Assembly: GCA_032334235.1 (NCBI GenBank)
Contig: JAVSGI010000005.1
Coordinates: forward strand, 2,294,001 to 2,358,000
Length of the DNA: 64,000 nucleotides
Direction of reading: 5' to 3'
Source: Paracoccaceae bacterium Fryx2
GTDB lineage: Bacteria; Pseudomonadota; Alphaproteobacteria; Rhodobacterales; Rhodobacteraceae
Shown: positions 39,169 through 48,154 of the stretch, piece after piece
Layout: the number at the start of each line of letters is the position of its first letter
Numbering within the stretch: position 1 is the first letter of the stretch
Notes under the pieces: model-generated
Told to the model about the DNA's origin: nothing
Database searches by the model: none
The model's input: the letters and a program-made list of their open reading frames with translations, nothing else
Made by a program: the position numbers and the translations under genes

Positions 39169-39627
39169 TCAGAATGTCAGGGCAAAGTGGTCGCCCATGT
39201 CGGGCTGGTCGCCGGTGATCTTCGACTTCACCAGTTCGAAGGCAAAGCCGAGGGCGCCCGAGGTCAGCCAGACCTCGCCCGACTTCGGGACCATCCTGAC
39301 CAGACGGATGTCGGGATCGTCGATGCTGTCGAACCAGCTGCCGGCGATCGGGTTCCAGAGCTCCTCGAGCTTGGCACGGTCGGTCACCAACGTGGCAGAA
39401 CCCTCGATGCGGGCATGGATGTTGCTTTCGCCGGTCACGATCAGCGATGCATCGGCCTCGCCGCGGGTCACTTCATCGACAATGCCGGTACCCTGCGCGG
39501 TGATGAACCAGATGGCCCCGTCGGCCTTGCGGGCGTAGGGCGACATCGGCACGTGGCGGGCATTGCCTACGGCCAGCATGGCGGAGTGCACGCCTTCCAT
39601 TTCTTTCCAGAACTTTTCGACCGACAT
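39169..39627 (-). CDS. Pyridoxamine 5'-phosphate oxidase-fold general stress protein
   Basis: 152 residues from the ATG at 39627. The split-barrel PPOX-like fold is visible in FWKEMEGVHSAMLAVGNARHVPMSPYA, GAIWFITAQGTGIVDEV and ASLIVTGESNIHARIEGSATLV, with WNPIAGSWFDSIDDPDIRLVRM near the end. This matches the general-stress 26-like subfamily, which binds a flavin (FMN/F420) but has no settled reaction. It is monocistronic on the minus strand, flanked by the duplicated region and by a 517-bp gap. A longer in-frame extension upstream (to 40260) reads through non-homologous sequence and is not used. Confidence 0.85.
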   Translation of the reverse strand: MSVEKFWKEMEGVHSAMLAVGNARHVPMSPYARKADGAIWFITAQGTGIVDEVTRGEADASLIVTGESNIHARIEGSATLVTDRAKLEELWNPIAGSWFDSIDDPDIRLVRMVPKSGEVWLTSGALGFAFELVKSKITGDQPDMGDHFALTF

Positions 39628-40144
39628 GGGAAACCTCTTTCGCAGACACGGGGACCAAGCCGCCAGAACGGTCATGCAGTCACAACGCCGGGGCGGCGGG
39701 CGGGTTCCTCTGCCCGCAGCGATGATCGGTTTCGGGCCGGCTGGCGCAGGCATGGGGCTGCCCGTTCCGATGCGCCGGAGGGAAGGCCCCGCCCGCCGGT
39801 CTGCCCCCGCCGACCCGCGGCGCGCGCCCCGGGAAGGCACGCACGCGCCCCCGGTCGTGCTGCATGGTCTGTTGAAAGAGGCCGGCCATGCGGGCCATGG
39901 GCCGGGCCGGTGCGGCACCGCGCCATCGACAGGGCGATGCCGTGCGTTCTGGCAATGGGGTGGGCGCGGCGGGGTTGCGGGCCGACCCGCCGGGCGCGGC
40001 GAACCTGCCGGGAGATGGGAAGCGGCTTCCTTCCCGAAGGCGTGGCGGGGCGACGTGGCGGGGCAGGATGCAGGGCCGACACGCAAGTGCTTGGAAATCG
40101 GGGGCGCGCCCCATAGGATCGCGTCGAAACCAGGGAGACATAGA
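39628..40144. other. Gene-poor region upstream of gamma-glutamyltransferase
   Basis: 517 bp without a supportable gene. The plus-strand frame of the downstream enzyme is open through it, but the residues are Arg/Gly/Pro-rich with no homology and the enzyme's own start at 40145 is good. I see no tRNA, terminator or repeat. Confidence 0.55.
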
Positions 40145-41722
40145 ATGCGCGACTTCCAGCTACCCGGCCGGTCGGCCGTTTTTGCCAGCAACGGCATGTG
40201 CGCCACGTCGCATCCGCTGGCGGCCAAGGTCGCCATCGACACGTTGCAGGCGGGCGGCAATGCGGTCGATGCCGCGATTGCGGGTGCCGTGCTGCTGGGA
40301 ATCTGCGAGCCGCAGATGACCGGGATCGGCGGCGACTGTTTCGTGCTGCTGAAACCGGCGGGGGAGGAGCGGGTCGTGGCGCTGAACGGGTCGGGGCGCG
40401 CGCCCGCGGGCCTTTCGGCGGCGGCGATGCGCGAGCGGGGCCTGGCGGCGGTGCCGCTTTATGCCCCCGAGGCGGTGACGGTGCCGGGGGCGGTTGACGC
40501 CTTCTGCCGGCTGTCGGCAGACTGGGGGCGGCTGGGGCTGGCCGCTGCGCTGGCCCCGGCGATCCGCTATGCCGACGAGGGCGTGCCGGTGGCACCGCGC
40601 ACCGCGTTCGACTGGGCGGCCGCGGCCCCGCAATTGCAGGGCGATGCGCGCCGCTGCTACCTGCTGGACGGGCAGGCCCCCACCCCCGGCCAGACCTTCC
40701 GCGCCCCCGGCCAGGCCGAGGTGCTGCGGCGCATCGCGGCAGAGGGCCGCGCCGGGTTCTACGGGGGCGAGGTAGCGGAAGACATGGTGGCCTCGCTTCA
40801 GGCGCTGGGCGGCAGCCACACGATGGAGGATTTCGCGGCCACCGCCTGCACCTACACCGATCCGGTCGCGGGGACCTACCGGGGGATCGAGCTGGTCGAG
40901 CATCCGCCGAACGGTCAGGGCGCGACCGCGATCCTGATGCTGAACATCCTGGCAGAGTTCGACCTGGCGTCGCTGGACCCGTTCGGTGCCGACCGGGCGC
41001 ATCTGGAGGCCGAGGCGGCCAAGCTGGCCTATGATGCGCGCAACCGCATCATCGCCGACGCCGACCACACGACTCGGATCGCGCACATGCTGGCGCCCGA
41101 AACCGCGCGGCGTCTGGCGGCGCTGATCGACCCGCAGCGCGCGATGGCTGCGGCGGCACAGCTGACAGAGGCCGTGCACCGCGACACCATCTATCTGACG
41201 GTGGTGGACCGTGACCGGATGGCGGTTTCGCTGATCTATTCGGTCTATCACGCCTTCGGGTCGGGCCTTGCCTCGGCGAAGTTCGGGGTGAACTTCCAGA
41301 ACCGCGGTGCGGGATTCGTTCTGACCGAAGGGCACCCGAACGAGGCGGCGGGCGGCAAGCGGCCGATGCACACCATCATTCCGGGGATGCTGCGCCAGAA
41401 CGGCCGGGTGACGATGCCGTTCGGCGTGATGGGCGGGGCCTACCAGCCCTGCGGCCATGCGCGCTTCGTGACCAACATGGTGGACTTCGGGCTGGACCCG
41501 CAGGCCGCCATCGACGCGCCGCGCTGCTTTGCCGGGCCCGAGGGCATGAAGGTCGAACGCGGCTATGCCCCGGCGGTGGCTGCGCGGCTGGCCGAGATGG
41601 GCCATGCGGTGGCAGAACCCGAAGAACCGATCGGCGGGGCACAGGCGATCCTGATCGAGGATACGGGCGTGTTGCAGGGGGCATCGGACCCGCGCAAGGA
41701 CGGCTGCGCGCTGGGCTACTAG
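40145..41722 (+). CDS. Gamma-glutamyltransferase family protein
   Basis: 525 residues from the ATG at 40145, with GGGAGA 7 nt upstream. The N-terminal large-subunit region (ASNGMCATSHPLAAKVAIDTLQAGGNAVDAAIAGAVLLGICEPQMTGIGGDCF) and the C-terminal small subunit (GMKVERGYAPAVAARLAEMGHAV) are both typical. The autocleavage/nucleophile site lies at HRDT-IYLTVVDRDRM, with T348. The classical T-T-H-x-S is replaced by D-T-I-Y-L-T, as in the branch of GGT-like proteins with GDTVYL-type sites. No signal peptide is visible, so it would act in the cytoplasm. It hydrolyses or transfers gamma-glutamyl groups, perhaps from glutathione, but this branch often has other substrates. Confidence 0.88.
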   Translation: MRDFQLPGRSAVFASNGMCATSHPLAAKVAIDTLQAGGNAVDAAIAGAVLLGICEPQMTGIGGDCFVLLKPAGEERVVALNGSGRAPAGLSAAAMRERGLAAVPLYAPEAVTVPGAVDAFCRLSADWGRLGLAAALAPAIRYADEGVPVAPRTAFDWAAAAPQLQGDARRCYLLDGQAPTPGQTFRAPGQAEVLRRIAAEGRAGFYGGEVAEDMVASLQALGGSHTMEDFAATACTYTDPVAGTYRGIELVEHPPNGQGATAILMLNILAEFDLASLDPFGADRAHLEAEAAKLAYDARNRIIADADHTTRIAHMLAPETARRLAALIDPQRAMAAAAQLTEAVHRDTIYLTVVDRDRMAVSLIYSVYHAFGSGLASAKFGVNFQNRGAGFVLTEGHPNEAAGGKRPMHTIIPGMLRQNGRVTMPFGVMGGAYQPCGHARFVTNMVDFGLDPQAAIDAPRCFAGPEGMKVERGYAPAVAARLAEMGHAVAEPEEPIGGAQAILIEDTGVLQGASDPRKDGCALGY

Positions 41723-41744
41723 GGCCGTTCGGGGTGGGCGCCGC

Positions 41745-42074
41745 TCAGTTCAGCTGGAACTGCAACGGGTAGCGCCCATCCTCGAAATCGCCGAACAGGT
41801 CGCCGAGGTCGGGGTGGTCGACCGGCTCGCCGGTGTCGTCGGGCACAAGGTTCTGTTCCGAGACGTAGGCGACGTAATAGCTTTGGTCGTTTTCGGCCAG
41901 CAGGTGGTAGAATGGCTGGTCCTTCGACGGGCGGCTTTCCTCGGGGATGGCGTGATACCATTCCTCGGTATTGGAAAACATGGCATCGACATCGAACACC
42001 ACGCCCCGGAAGGGGTGCTTGCGATGGCGCAGCACCTGCCCGAGGTGGTATTTGGCCTGGCTCTTGAGCATCAT
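41745..42074 (-). CDS. hspQ: Heat shock protein HspQ (hemimethylated DNA-binding YccV-like)
   Basis: 109 residues from the ATGATG at 42074, with GGGGGA 6-8 nt upstream. An in-frame ATG at 42125 adds 17 non-homologous residues. HspQ features are KYHLGQVLRHRKHPFRGVVFDVDAMFSNTEEWYHAIP, QPFYHLLAENDQSYYVAYVSEQNLVPD and a terminal DLFGDFEDGRYPLQFQLN. In E. coli HspQ enhances Lon degradation and binds hemimethylated DNA. No RpoH box is clear upstream. The gene is convergent with the gamma-glutamyltransferase (22 bp) and divergent from the SLT lipoprotein gene. Confidence 0.88.
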   Translation of the reverse strand: MMLKSQAKYHLGQVLRHRKHPFRGVVFDVDAMFSNTEEWYHAIPEESRPSKDQPFYHLLAENDQSYYVAYVSEQNLVPDDTGEPVDHPDLGDLFGDFEDGRYPLQFQLN

Positions 42075-42303
42075 GTCGAGTCCCCCGAGCATGGTTGATA
42101 ATATGTTGTGACGGGTCTTGTCCATCTGACAGGTTGTCGTCGCGGCGAAACAGTCTGTGACGCCGGGGCCGACAGTCTGTCAACCCGGGAACGCGTGCCG
42201 CGAAGGCACGCTCTCGGAGTTCTGATCGCCGGACCGTCCCTGCCCCATTTCCCCGGCCGTGGTTTTGCCCTAACGTGGCGGAAAACAAACGTACGAGGGG
42301 CGA

Positions 42304-42885
42304 ATGAGCAGACTTCTCCGTGCGTCGATCCTGTTGTTGTTCCTCGCATCCTGCGGGGGTGGCAATTTTTCGGCGCCTCGTGATCTGGACAACGCGTGCA
42401 GCATCGTGCGCGAACGCCCGACCTATTTCCGCGCAATGAAATCGACCGAGCGGAAATGGGGCATCCCGGTGCATGTTCAGATGGCTACGATTCATCAGGA
42501 ATCGAAATTCATCGGAAACGCCCGCACGCCGCACCGCTTTGCGCTGGGCATCATCCCGATGGGGCGGCAAAGCTCGGCCTATGGCTACAGCCAGGCGCTG
42601 GACGGGACGTGGGAGGAATACCAGGAAGAGGAACGCCGCCGCAGCGCCAAGCGCGACCGGATCGAGGATGCCACCGATTTCATGGGCTGGTACATGAACG
42701 CGTCGACAGAGCGGCTGGGCATCGCGCGCACCGATGCGCGCAACCAGTATCTGGCCTATCACGAAGGGCGCACCGGCTTTGCCAACGGCAGCTACAACGC
42801 GAAAAGCTGGCTGGTGGATGTGGCCGACAAGGTGGCGGCCCGGTCGGAAAGATACCGAGCGCAACTGGGCTCCTGCGGCCGCTAG
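42304..42885 (+). CDS. Lipoprotein with SLT-like lytic transglycosylase domain
   Basis: 193 residues. A lipoprotein signal (ILLLFLASCGGG, lipobox LASC, Cys about 17) targets it to the envelope, where LspA would process it. The domain (about 30-185) has the lysozyme-like helix pattern with the catalytic Glu in QMATIHQESKFIGNA, then AYGYSQALDGTWEEYQE and RTDARNQYLAYHEGRTGFANGSYNAK, where YL-A-Y-H-E-G-x-x-G is typical of SLT-related lipoproteins. Cleavage of glycan strands is likely but not certain because the family is divergent. It lies divergent from hspQ and convergent with lolA. The 39-bp gap before lolA contains a duplicated stretch. Confidence 0.82.
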   Translation: MSRLLRASILLLFLASCGGGNFSAPRDLDNACSIVRERPTYFRAMKSTERKWGIPVHVQMATIHQESKFIGNARTPHRFALGIIPMGRQSSAYGYSQALDGTWEEYQEEERRRSAKRDRIEDATDFMGWYMNASTERLGIARTDARNQYLAYHEGRTGFANGSYNAKSWLVDVADKVAARSERYRAQLGSCGR

Positions 42886-42886
42886 G

Positions 42887-42937
42887 CCGCAGGCCGGTCA
42901 CGTCACCCGCCGACCGCAGGCCGGTCACTTCACCCGC
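42887..42937. repeat. 27-bp direct repeat overlapping the lolA 3' end
   Basis: CCGCAGGCCGGTCAC followed by gTCACCCGC at 42887-42910 and tTCACCCGC at 42914-42937. The second copy includes the lolA stop codon and its last codons, so the first is a near-exact duplication of the lolA tail. Confidence 0.75.
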
Positions 42938-43527
42938 TTGTCGGTCTCGTTGGTGATGCTGAAAAGCGACGGCGGCAGGTCGCCGCCCTTGGTCATGTCG
43001 CCCAGGATCACCGTGGTCTGGCCGCCCGCGTCGTCGGTGATCACCCATTGCCGCAGCTCGGTCGGGTTGGCGGTGAACACCAGTTCGATCGTGCCGTATT
43101 CGGGGAACTCGGGGTCTTGCGCCATGACGCGGGTGGTGGTGCCATCCTCGCGGTGCCCCACGACCATCTTCGCCCGACCAAGATCGACCCTAGCGTCGAG
43201 GATCAGGTTCAACGGCGTGCGCTTCAGCGGGTATTGTTCCGGCGGCTGGTTCGACTTGGCGTCGAAGATCGCCACCTGACCGCCGCCCGCCATCACCAGA
43301 CTGCGGTCGGGCGGGGCGTATTCGAACCGCACCCGGCCCGGGCGCTTGATGAACAGCCGGCCGGTGGTGATGGTGCCGTCGGCGTTCACCTGCGTGAAGT
43401 CGGCCTGCGCCGTGGTCAGCCCGTTCAGGTAACCCGACAGGGCCGACAGGGGGATCTTCTCGGCCGCTGCGGGCAGCGCGAGGGCGAGGGCGGCCACCGG
43501 GGCCAGAAGGAAGCGGAACATTTTCAT
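42925..43527 (-). CDS. lolA: Outer-membrane lipoprotein carrier protein LolA
   Basis: 200 residues from the ATG at 43527 (CAGGGG just upstream; an ATG at 43521 is close). The signal peptide is MKMFRFLLAPVAALALALPAAAEK. The LolA beta-barrel core shows TTAQADFTQVNADGTITTGRLFIKRPGRVRFEYAPPDRSLV, LKRTPLNLILDARVDLG and TNPTELRQWVITDDAGGQTTVILGD, a typical lipoprotein-carrier pattern including the RPGR-x-RFEY box. It ferries lipoproteins across the periplasm from LolCDE to LolB. It follows ftsK by 82 nt on the same strand. Confidence 0.94.
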   Translation of the reverse strand: MKMFRFLLAPVAALALALPAAAEKIPLSALSGYLNGLTTAQADFTQVNADGTITTGRLFIKRPGRVRFEYAPPDRSLVMAGGGQVAIFDAKSNQPPEQYPLKRTPLNLILDARVDLGRAKMVVGHREDGTTTRVMAQDPEFPEYGTIELVFTANPTELRQWVITDDAGGQTTVILGDMTKGGDLPPSLFSITNETDKRVK

Positions 43528-43608
43528 CCCCTGAACATAAGCCTTCCCGCGCCGCGCCGCACCCCCGCCCGCATCACAAGGCAGCGATGCCCCGAACATT
43601 GTTGCCCG

Positions 43609-46600
43609 TCACTGTTCCGGCAGCAGGATCTCGCGCTTGCCGACGTGGTTGGCGGTGGTGACGACGTGGTTTTCCTCCATCTGTTCCACCAGCCGCGCGG
43701 CCTTGTTGTAGCCGATGCCCAGCTTGCGCTGGATGTAGGAGGTCGAGCACTTGCGGTCCTTGGCCACCACGGCCACCGCCTGATCGTAAAGCGAATCGTC
43801 GGCACTGTCGCCGCCAAGCCCCAGCACCAGGTCGATGTCGTCGGCCTTGTCGTCATCGACGCCTTCGACGACACCCGACATGTAGGTGGGCGGGCCGTAG
43901 GATTTCAGGTGGTTCACGATTTCCTCGACCTCTTCATCGCTGACGAAGGGGCCGTGAATCCGGGTGATCTTGGCGCCGCCCGCCATGTAGAGCATGTCGC
44001 CCATTCCCAGAAGCTGCTCGGCCCCCTGTTCGCCCAGGATGGTGCGGCTGTCGATCTTTGAGGTGACCTGAAAGCTGATCCGGGTCGGGAAGTTGGCCTT
44101 GATGGTGCCGGTGATCACATCGACCGAAGGCCGCTGCGTCGCCATGATAAGGTGGATGCCGGAGGCGCGGGCCATCTGCGCCAGCCGCTGGATGCAGGCC
44201 TCGATTTCCTTGCCCGCGACCATCATCAGGTCGGCCATCTCGTCCACCACCACCACGATGTAGGGAATGGTGACGGGCTGGAACTCGTCGGTCTCGAACA
44301 CGGGTTCGCCGGTGTCGTCGTCAAAGCCGGTCTGGATGGTGCGCTTGAACAGCTCGCCGCGCGCAATCGCCTCGCGCACCCGGCCGTTGTAGCCTTCGAT
44401 GTTGCGCACACCCATGCGCGACATCTTGCGGTAGCGTTCCTCCATTTCGGCCACGACCCATTTCAGGGCGACAACCGCCTTCTTCGGGTCGGTGACCACC
44501 GGCGACAGCAGGTGCGGGATGCCGTCATAGACGGAAAGTTCCAGCATCTTGGGGTCGATCATGATCAGGCGGCATTCCTCGGGCGACAGCTTGTAGAGCA
44601 GCGACAGGATCATGGTGTTGATCGCGACCGACTTGCCCGAGCCGGTGGTCCCGGCGATCAGCAGGTGGGGCATCTTGGCGAGGTTGGCGACAATGGGTTC
44701 GCCGCCGATGTCCTTGCCCAGCGCCAGCGGCAGGCGCATGGCAGAATCACCGAAGTCGCGGGCGGACAGGATCTCGCGCAGCACCACCTTTTCGCGGGTG
44801 ACGTTGGGCAGTTCGATCCCGATCACGGTGCGGCCCGGCACGGTGGACACGCGCGCCGACAGCGCCGACATGGACCGCGCAATGTCGTCGGCAAGGCCGA
44901 TCACCCGGCTGGCCTTCAGCCCCGGAGCGGGCTCAAGTTCATACATCGTGACCACCGGACCGGGGCGGACGCTGACGATTTCGCCCTTCACCCCGTAGTC
45001 ATCCAGCACGTTTTCCAGCATCCGGGCGTTTTCTTCCAGCGCCTCTTCGGAAAGCTGGTGGCGCTGGATCGTGGCCGGGTTCGACAGCAGGTTGAGCGGC
45101 GGCAGTTCGTAGGCGGGCACCGGTGCCGGTTCCTCGAACTTGAGCCGCGGTTGCGCCTCTTGCGCGGCCTTGCGCGACAGGGGCACGGGCTTGCGCGCGG
45201 CAGTCTGCACGACGCGCCGGGGTTCCGCGGCCAGCATCGGGCGCGGCAGGACCGGGGTCGGGTCGTAGTCGGGTTCGTCTTCCTCGATGCCGTAGGGCGG
45301 GCCGACATCGGCGCGGTAGCTGTCGTCGATGTCGGTCAGGTCGGCGGCGTCGGCCACGTCTTCGGTCAGACCTTCGTCATCCTCGTCGGCCCAGACCTGC
45401 GGCTGCGGCGCGCGCAGGGGCGGTTGCGCCACACGCGACAGCACCGCACCCGTGGCCTGAAGGGCGGCCAGCGGCGGGGTGGCGGCGCGGGTGGCGGTCA
45501 GCACCGGGGTCATGCTGCGCGGGGCCGCAACCGGGGCCGGGGCGACCACGGGCGGTTCGGGCGGCAGTGCCATGGGCACGCCGCGCCGCGTGTCGGCAAT
45601 CAGCGGCTGCGGGCCGCGCAGCCGGGCCACGGGGGGTTCGCGCCGCGCCACGGCGGCCTGGATGACCGACATCGGCGTGGCAAGGGCCGAGCCATTGCGC
45701 ACGCGCGACCGGATCACGTCGTTGATGCGGGCCTTGATGCGGTCTTCGCTGGGCAGGTTGGCGTCATAGGCGTGGGCCGACAGACCGGGCTCTACCAGTT
45801 CGGGTTCCACGACGCGGCGCATCAGGCCCGGCATCCGGGCCAGCAGGCCAAGCTTTTCGCGCGGCGCGGGCTGGGGGTCCGCGTCGGGGTAGCGCGGCTC
45901 GGCGCGCAGGTTGACGGGGCGGCCAAAGCCTGCCGGATCGGGGGCCGCCGGGGCGGCAACCGGGGGTTCGGCGGCCCGGCGCAGGACGCTGCGGCGGGGC
46001 TCGGCCACGACGGGGGCGGGGGCTGGGGCGGCGGCGCGGTTGCCTGCGCGGCTGGCGGGGGCGGCGGCAAAGCCGGGCGCCGGCTCGAACGCCGGGGCCG
46101 AGGTGCGGGCGGCCCGCGCCTCAAGCGCCGCGATGGCGCGGGTGCGCAGCCCGTCCTGCAAGGTGGCGGCGGCGCGGGCGGTGCCAGTGGCCCCTTGCCC
46201 CGCGAGTTTCATCGCAGCGGCATAGGTGACGACCAGCCCGACCAGCAGAAACCGCCCGATGCCGCGCAGCTCGCGGCCGTCGAAGCCGGTGACGAACAGC
46301 CCCATCGCCACCAGCGCCGCGCCCGACATCAGCGACATGATCTTCAGCCCGAACCCGGCCTGCACCGGGGCCACGCCCAGCGCAGCCCCCAGCACGGTGT
46401 CGCCGAACAGCCCGCCGAGGCCAAAGGAATGCGGCCACGCCGCCCCCGGCACATGGGTTGCGGCATAGACCGAGGCCAGCGCCACCGCGATCACGGCAAA
46501 GACCACCCGGCTCAGCGCACGGTCCTCGCCGCGGTGCGTGACATAGCGCACGCCCCAGGCGGCCAGCACGACCGGAATGCCCCAGACCCCCTTGCCGCCG

Positions 46601-46839
46601 ATGATCATCAGCGTCGAGGCCACCGCCGCGCCGAACCGGCCGAGCAGGTTCTGCGCTTCCTGATCGGTCGCCACCATCCAGCCCGGATCGTCGGGGGTAT
46701 AGCTGCCCAGCAGCAGCGCAAAGCACAGCGCCAGCGCCAGCAGCCCCATGCCCAGCAGCTCGCGCCCCCGGCGTTCAAGCACCGCCTGCATGTTCTGGTC
46801 CAGAAGCGGATCGCGCTGCCTGATCTGATAGGATGCCAT
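43609..46839 (-). CDS. ftsK: DNA translocase FtsK/SpoIIIE
   Basis: 1076 residues. Four to five N-terminal membrane helices (about 28-215) anchor it at the septum. A long Pro/Ala/Arg-rich linker follows (about 230-600). The motor domain has Walker [13 protein letters not shown] near residue 730, [26 protein letters not shown], the Walker B region [13 protein letters not shown] and [19 protein letters not shown]. The C-terminal gamma winged helix ([34 protein letters not shown]) reads KOPS DNA. It pumps chromosomes to the division site and activates XerCD. It precedes lolA in a minus-strand run from the aminotransferase. Confidence 0.97.
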   Translation of the reverse strand: MASYQIRQRDPLLDQNMQAVLERRGRELLGMGLLALALCFALLLGSYTPDDPGWMVATDQEAQNLLGRFGAAVASTLMIIGGKGVWGIPVVLAAWGVRYVTHRGEDRALSRVVFAVIAVALASVYAATHVPGAAWPHSFGLGGLFGDTVLGAALGVAPVQAGFGLKIMSLMSGAALVAMGLFVTGFDGRELRGIGRFLLVGLVVTYAAAMKLAGQGATGTARAAATLQDGLRTRAIAALEARAARTSAPAFEPAPGFAAAPASRAGNRAAAPAPAPVVAEPRRSVLRRAAEPPVAAPAAPDPAGFGRPVNLRAEPRYPDADPQPAPREKLGLLARMPGLMRRVVEPELVEPGLSAHAYDANLPSEDRIKARINDVIRSRVRNGSALATPMSVIQAAVARREPPVARLRGPQPLIADTRRGVPMALPPEPPVVAPAPVAAPRSMTPVLTATRAATPPLAALQATGAVLSRVAQPPLRAPQPQVWADEDDEGLTEDVADAADLTDIDDSYRADVGPPYGIEEDEPDYDPTPVLPRPMLAAEPRRVVQTAARKPVPLSRKAAQEAQPRLKFEEPAPVPAYELPPLNLLSNPATIQRHQLSEEALEENARMLENVLDDYGVKGEIVSVRPGPVVTMYELEPAPGLKASRVIGLADDIARSMSALSARVSTVPGRTVIGIELPNVTREKVVLREILSARDFGDSAMRLPLALGKDIGGEPIVANLAKMPHLLIAGTTGSGKSVAINTMILSLLYKLSPEECRLIMIDPKMLELSVYDGIPHLLSPVVTDPKKAVVALKWVVAEMEERYRKMSRMGVRNIEGYNGRVREAIARGELFKRTIQTGFDDDTGEPVFETDEFQPVTIPYIVVVVDEMADLMMVAGKEIEACIQRLAQMARASGIHLIMATQRPSVDVITGTIKANFPTRISFQVTSKIDSRTILGEQGAEQLLGMGDMLYMAGGAKITRIHGPFVSDEEVEEIVNHLKSYGPPTYMSGVVEGVDDDKADDIDLVLGLGGDSADDSLYDQAVAVVAKDRKCSTSYIQRKLGIGYNKAARLVEQMEENHVVTTANHVGKREILLPEQ

Positions 46840-46851
46840 GTCTTGCCGTCC

Positions 46852-48030
46852 TCACCCGTATAGGCAGTCGCGAAGCCGGATCAGCCCGCGCTGCATTTCG
46901 TCTTTTGGGGCCACCAGGGCGACCCTTATGTATCCCGCGCCGGGGTTGTCGCCCGCGACATCGCGCGAAAGGTAGGCGCCGGGCAGCACCCGCACCCCCG
47001 TCTCGCGCCACAGTTTCAGGGCCGCCGCCTCGCCGTCAGGCACCGGCAGCCACAGGAAGAACCCGCCCTCGGGGGCAAGATAGCCCTGCATCCCGGCAAA
47101 CACCCGGTCGGCCAGATCGAACTTTTCCTGATAGAGCGCGCGGCTGGCCGCCACATGCGCCTCGTCGTTCCACGCTGCCTCCGACACGCGCTGGATCGGC
47201 AGCGGCAGGGGCGCCCCGGCAAAGGCGCGCAGTTGGCGGATGCGGGCGATGCCTTCGGGACCGCCCGCCACGAAGCCCGAGCGCAGGCCGGGCAGGTTCG
47301 ACCGTTTCGACAGCGAGTGGAAGGTATAGACCCGCTCGGGGTCCGCCCCCCGCGCCGCCGCCACCTGCAATACCCCGGTCGGCGCGGTTCGGCGCCAGAT
47401 GTCGGAATAGCATTCGTCTGCGAACACCGCGAAATCGTGCTTTTCCGCCAGCGCCAGCAGGTCGGCCCAGTAGTCGGCCGAGGCCACCGCCCCCTGCGGG
47501 TTGCCGGGCGAGCAGAGGTAGGCAATCGCCACCCGGTCGAGCAGCGCAGGGTCGAGCGACGCATAGTCGGGCAGAAAGCCCGTCGCGGCGGTGGCGGGCA
47601 CATAGACCGGCTCGGCCCCCATCGCCAGCGCCGCCACGGCATAGACCTGATAGAACGGGTTCGGCATCAGCACCACCGGGCGCTGGCCATGCTTTTCCTC
47701 GACGCAGAGCGCCACGGCCGCATTGAACAGCCCCTCGCGGGTGCCGTTCAGCACCATGATCCGGTCCTGACCGACCTCGACGCCATAGCGCCGCCCCAGC
47801 CAGCCGGAAATCGCCGCCAGCAGTTCCGGCGTGCCGTCGTTCGGCGGATAGACCGCGAAACCGTCCAGATTCGCCGCCAGCACCGGGCCGACGAAATCGG
47901 GCATCGGGTGGCGCGGCTCGCCTATCGTCATCGAAATGGCCTCGCCGCCGGGCGCGTGCGCGTCCAGCAGCTTCCGCAGGCGCGGAAATGCGTAATCAGG
48001 CAAGTTCGAAAACCGCTCGGGAAACACCAT
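46852..48030 (-). CDS. dapC: Class I/II aminotransferase, succinyldiaminopimelate transaminase-like
   Basis: 392 residues from the ATG at 48030 (GAGG 6 nt upstream); ATGATG at 48045/48042 is an alternative. The PLP lysine lies in FHSLSKRSNLPGLRSGFVAGG, a sequence typical of the DapC branch, with SPGNPQGAVASA and FADECYSDIW as the usual PLP-enzyme motifs. It would transfer an amino group from glutamate to N-succinyl-2-amino-6-ketopimelate in lysine synthesis, linking it to dapB elsewhere in the window. A broader role cannot be excluded. It sits 12 bp before ftsK on the same strand. Confidence 0.8.
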   Translation of the reverse strand: MVFPERFSNLPDYAFPRLRKLLDAHAPGGEAISMTIGEPRHPMPDFVGPVLAANLDGFAVYPPNDGTPELLAAISGWLGRRYGVEVGQDRIMVLNGTREGLFNAAVALCVEEKHGQRPVVLMPNPFYQVYAVAALAMGAEPVYVPATAATGFLPDYASLDPALLDRVAIAYLCSPGNPQGAVASADYWADLLALAEKHDFAVFADECYSDIWRRTAPTGVLQVAAARGADPERVYTFHSLSKRSNLPGLRSGFVAGGPEGIARIRQLRAFAGAPLPLPIQRVSEAAWNDEAHVAASRALYQEKFDLADRVFAGMQGYLAPEGGFFLWLPVPDGEAAALKLWRETGVRVLPGAYLSRDVAGDNPGAGYIRVALVAPKDEMQRGLIRLRDCLYG

Positions 48031-48154
48031 TGACTGCCTCATCATCGGGGTCGTTTCGCCCCGTTTTGTCCACGATAGTCGGTCCCTGCCGCCCGGTCCA
48101 GAAAAACGCAGCATGAATCGAGACTTGGGGCGGACGATTGTGGCTTTTGGGCCC

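Noticed and set aside
39563-40144. Extended N-terminus of the gamma-glutamyltransferase
   Set aside because: Non-homologous, low-complexity residues, and a normal start with ribosome site exists at 40145.
44152-46863. A 903-residue open frame on the plus strand opposite ftsK
   Set aside because: Its residues are Gly/His/Arg/Gln-rich and without homology, while the minus strand encodes a full FtsK with all motifs. It is an antisense artefact of high GC.
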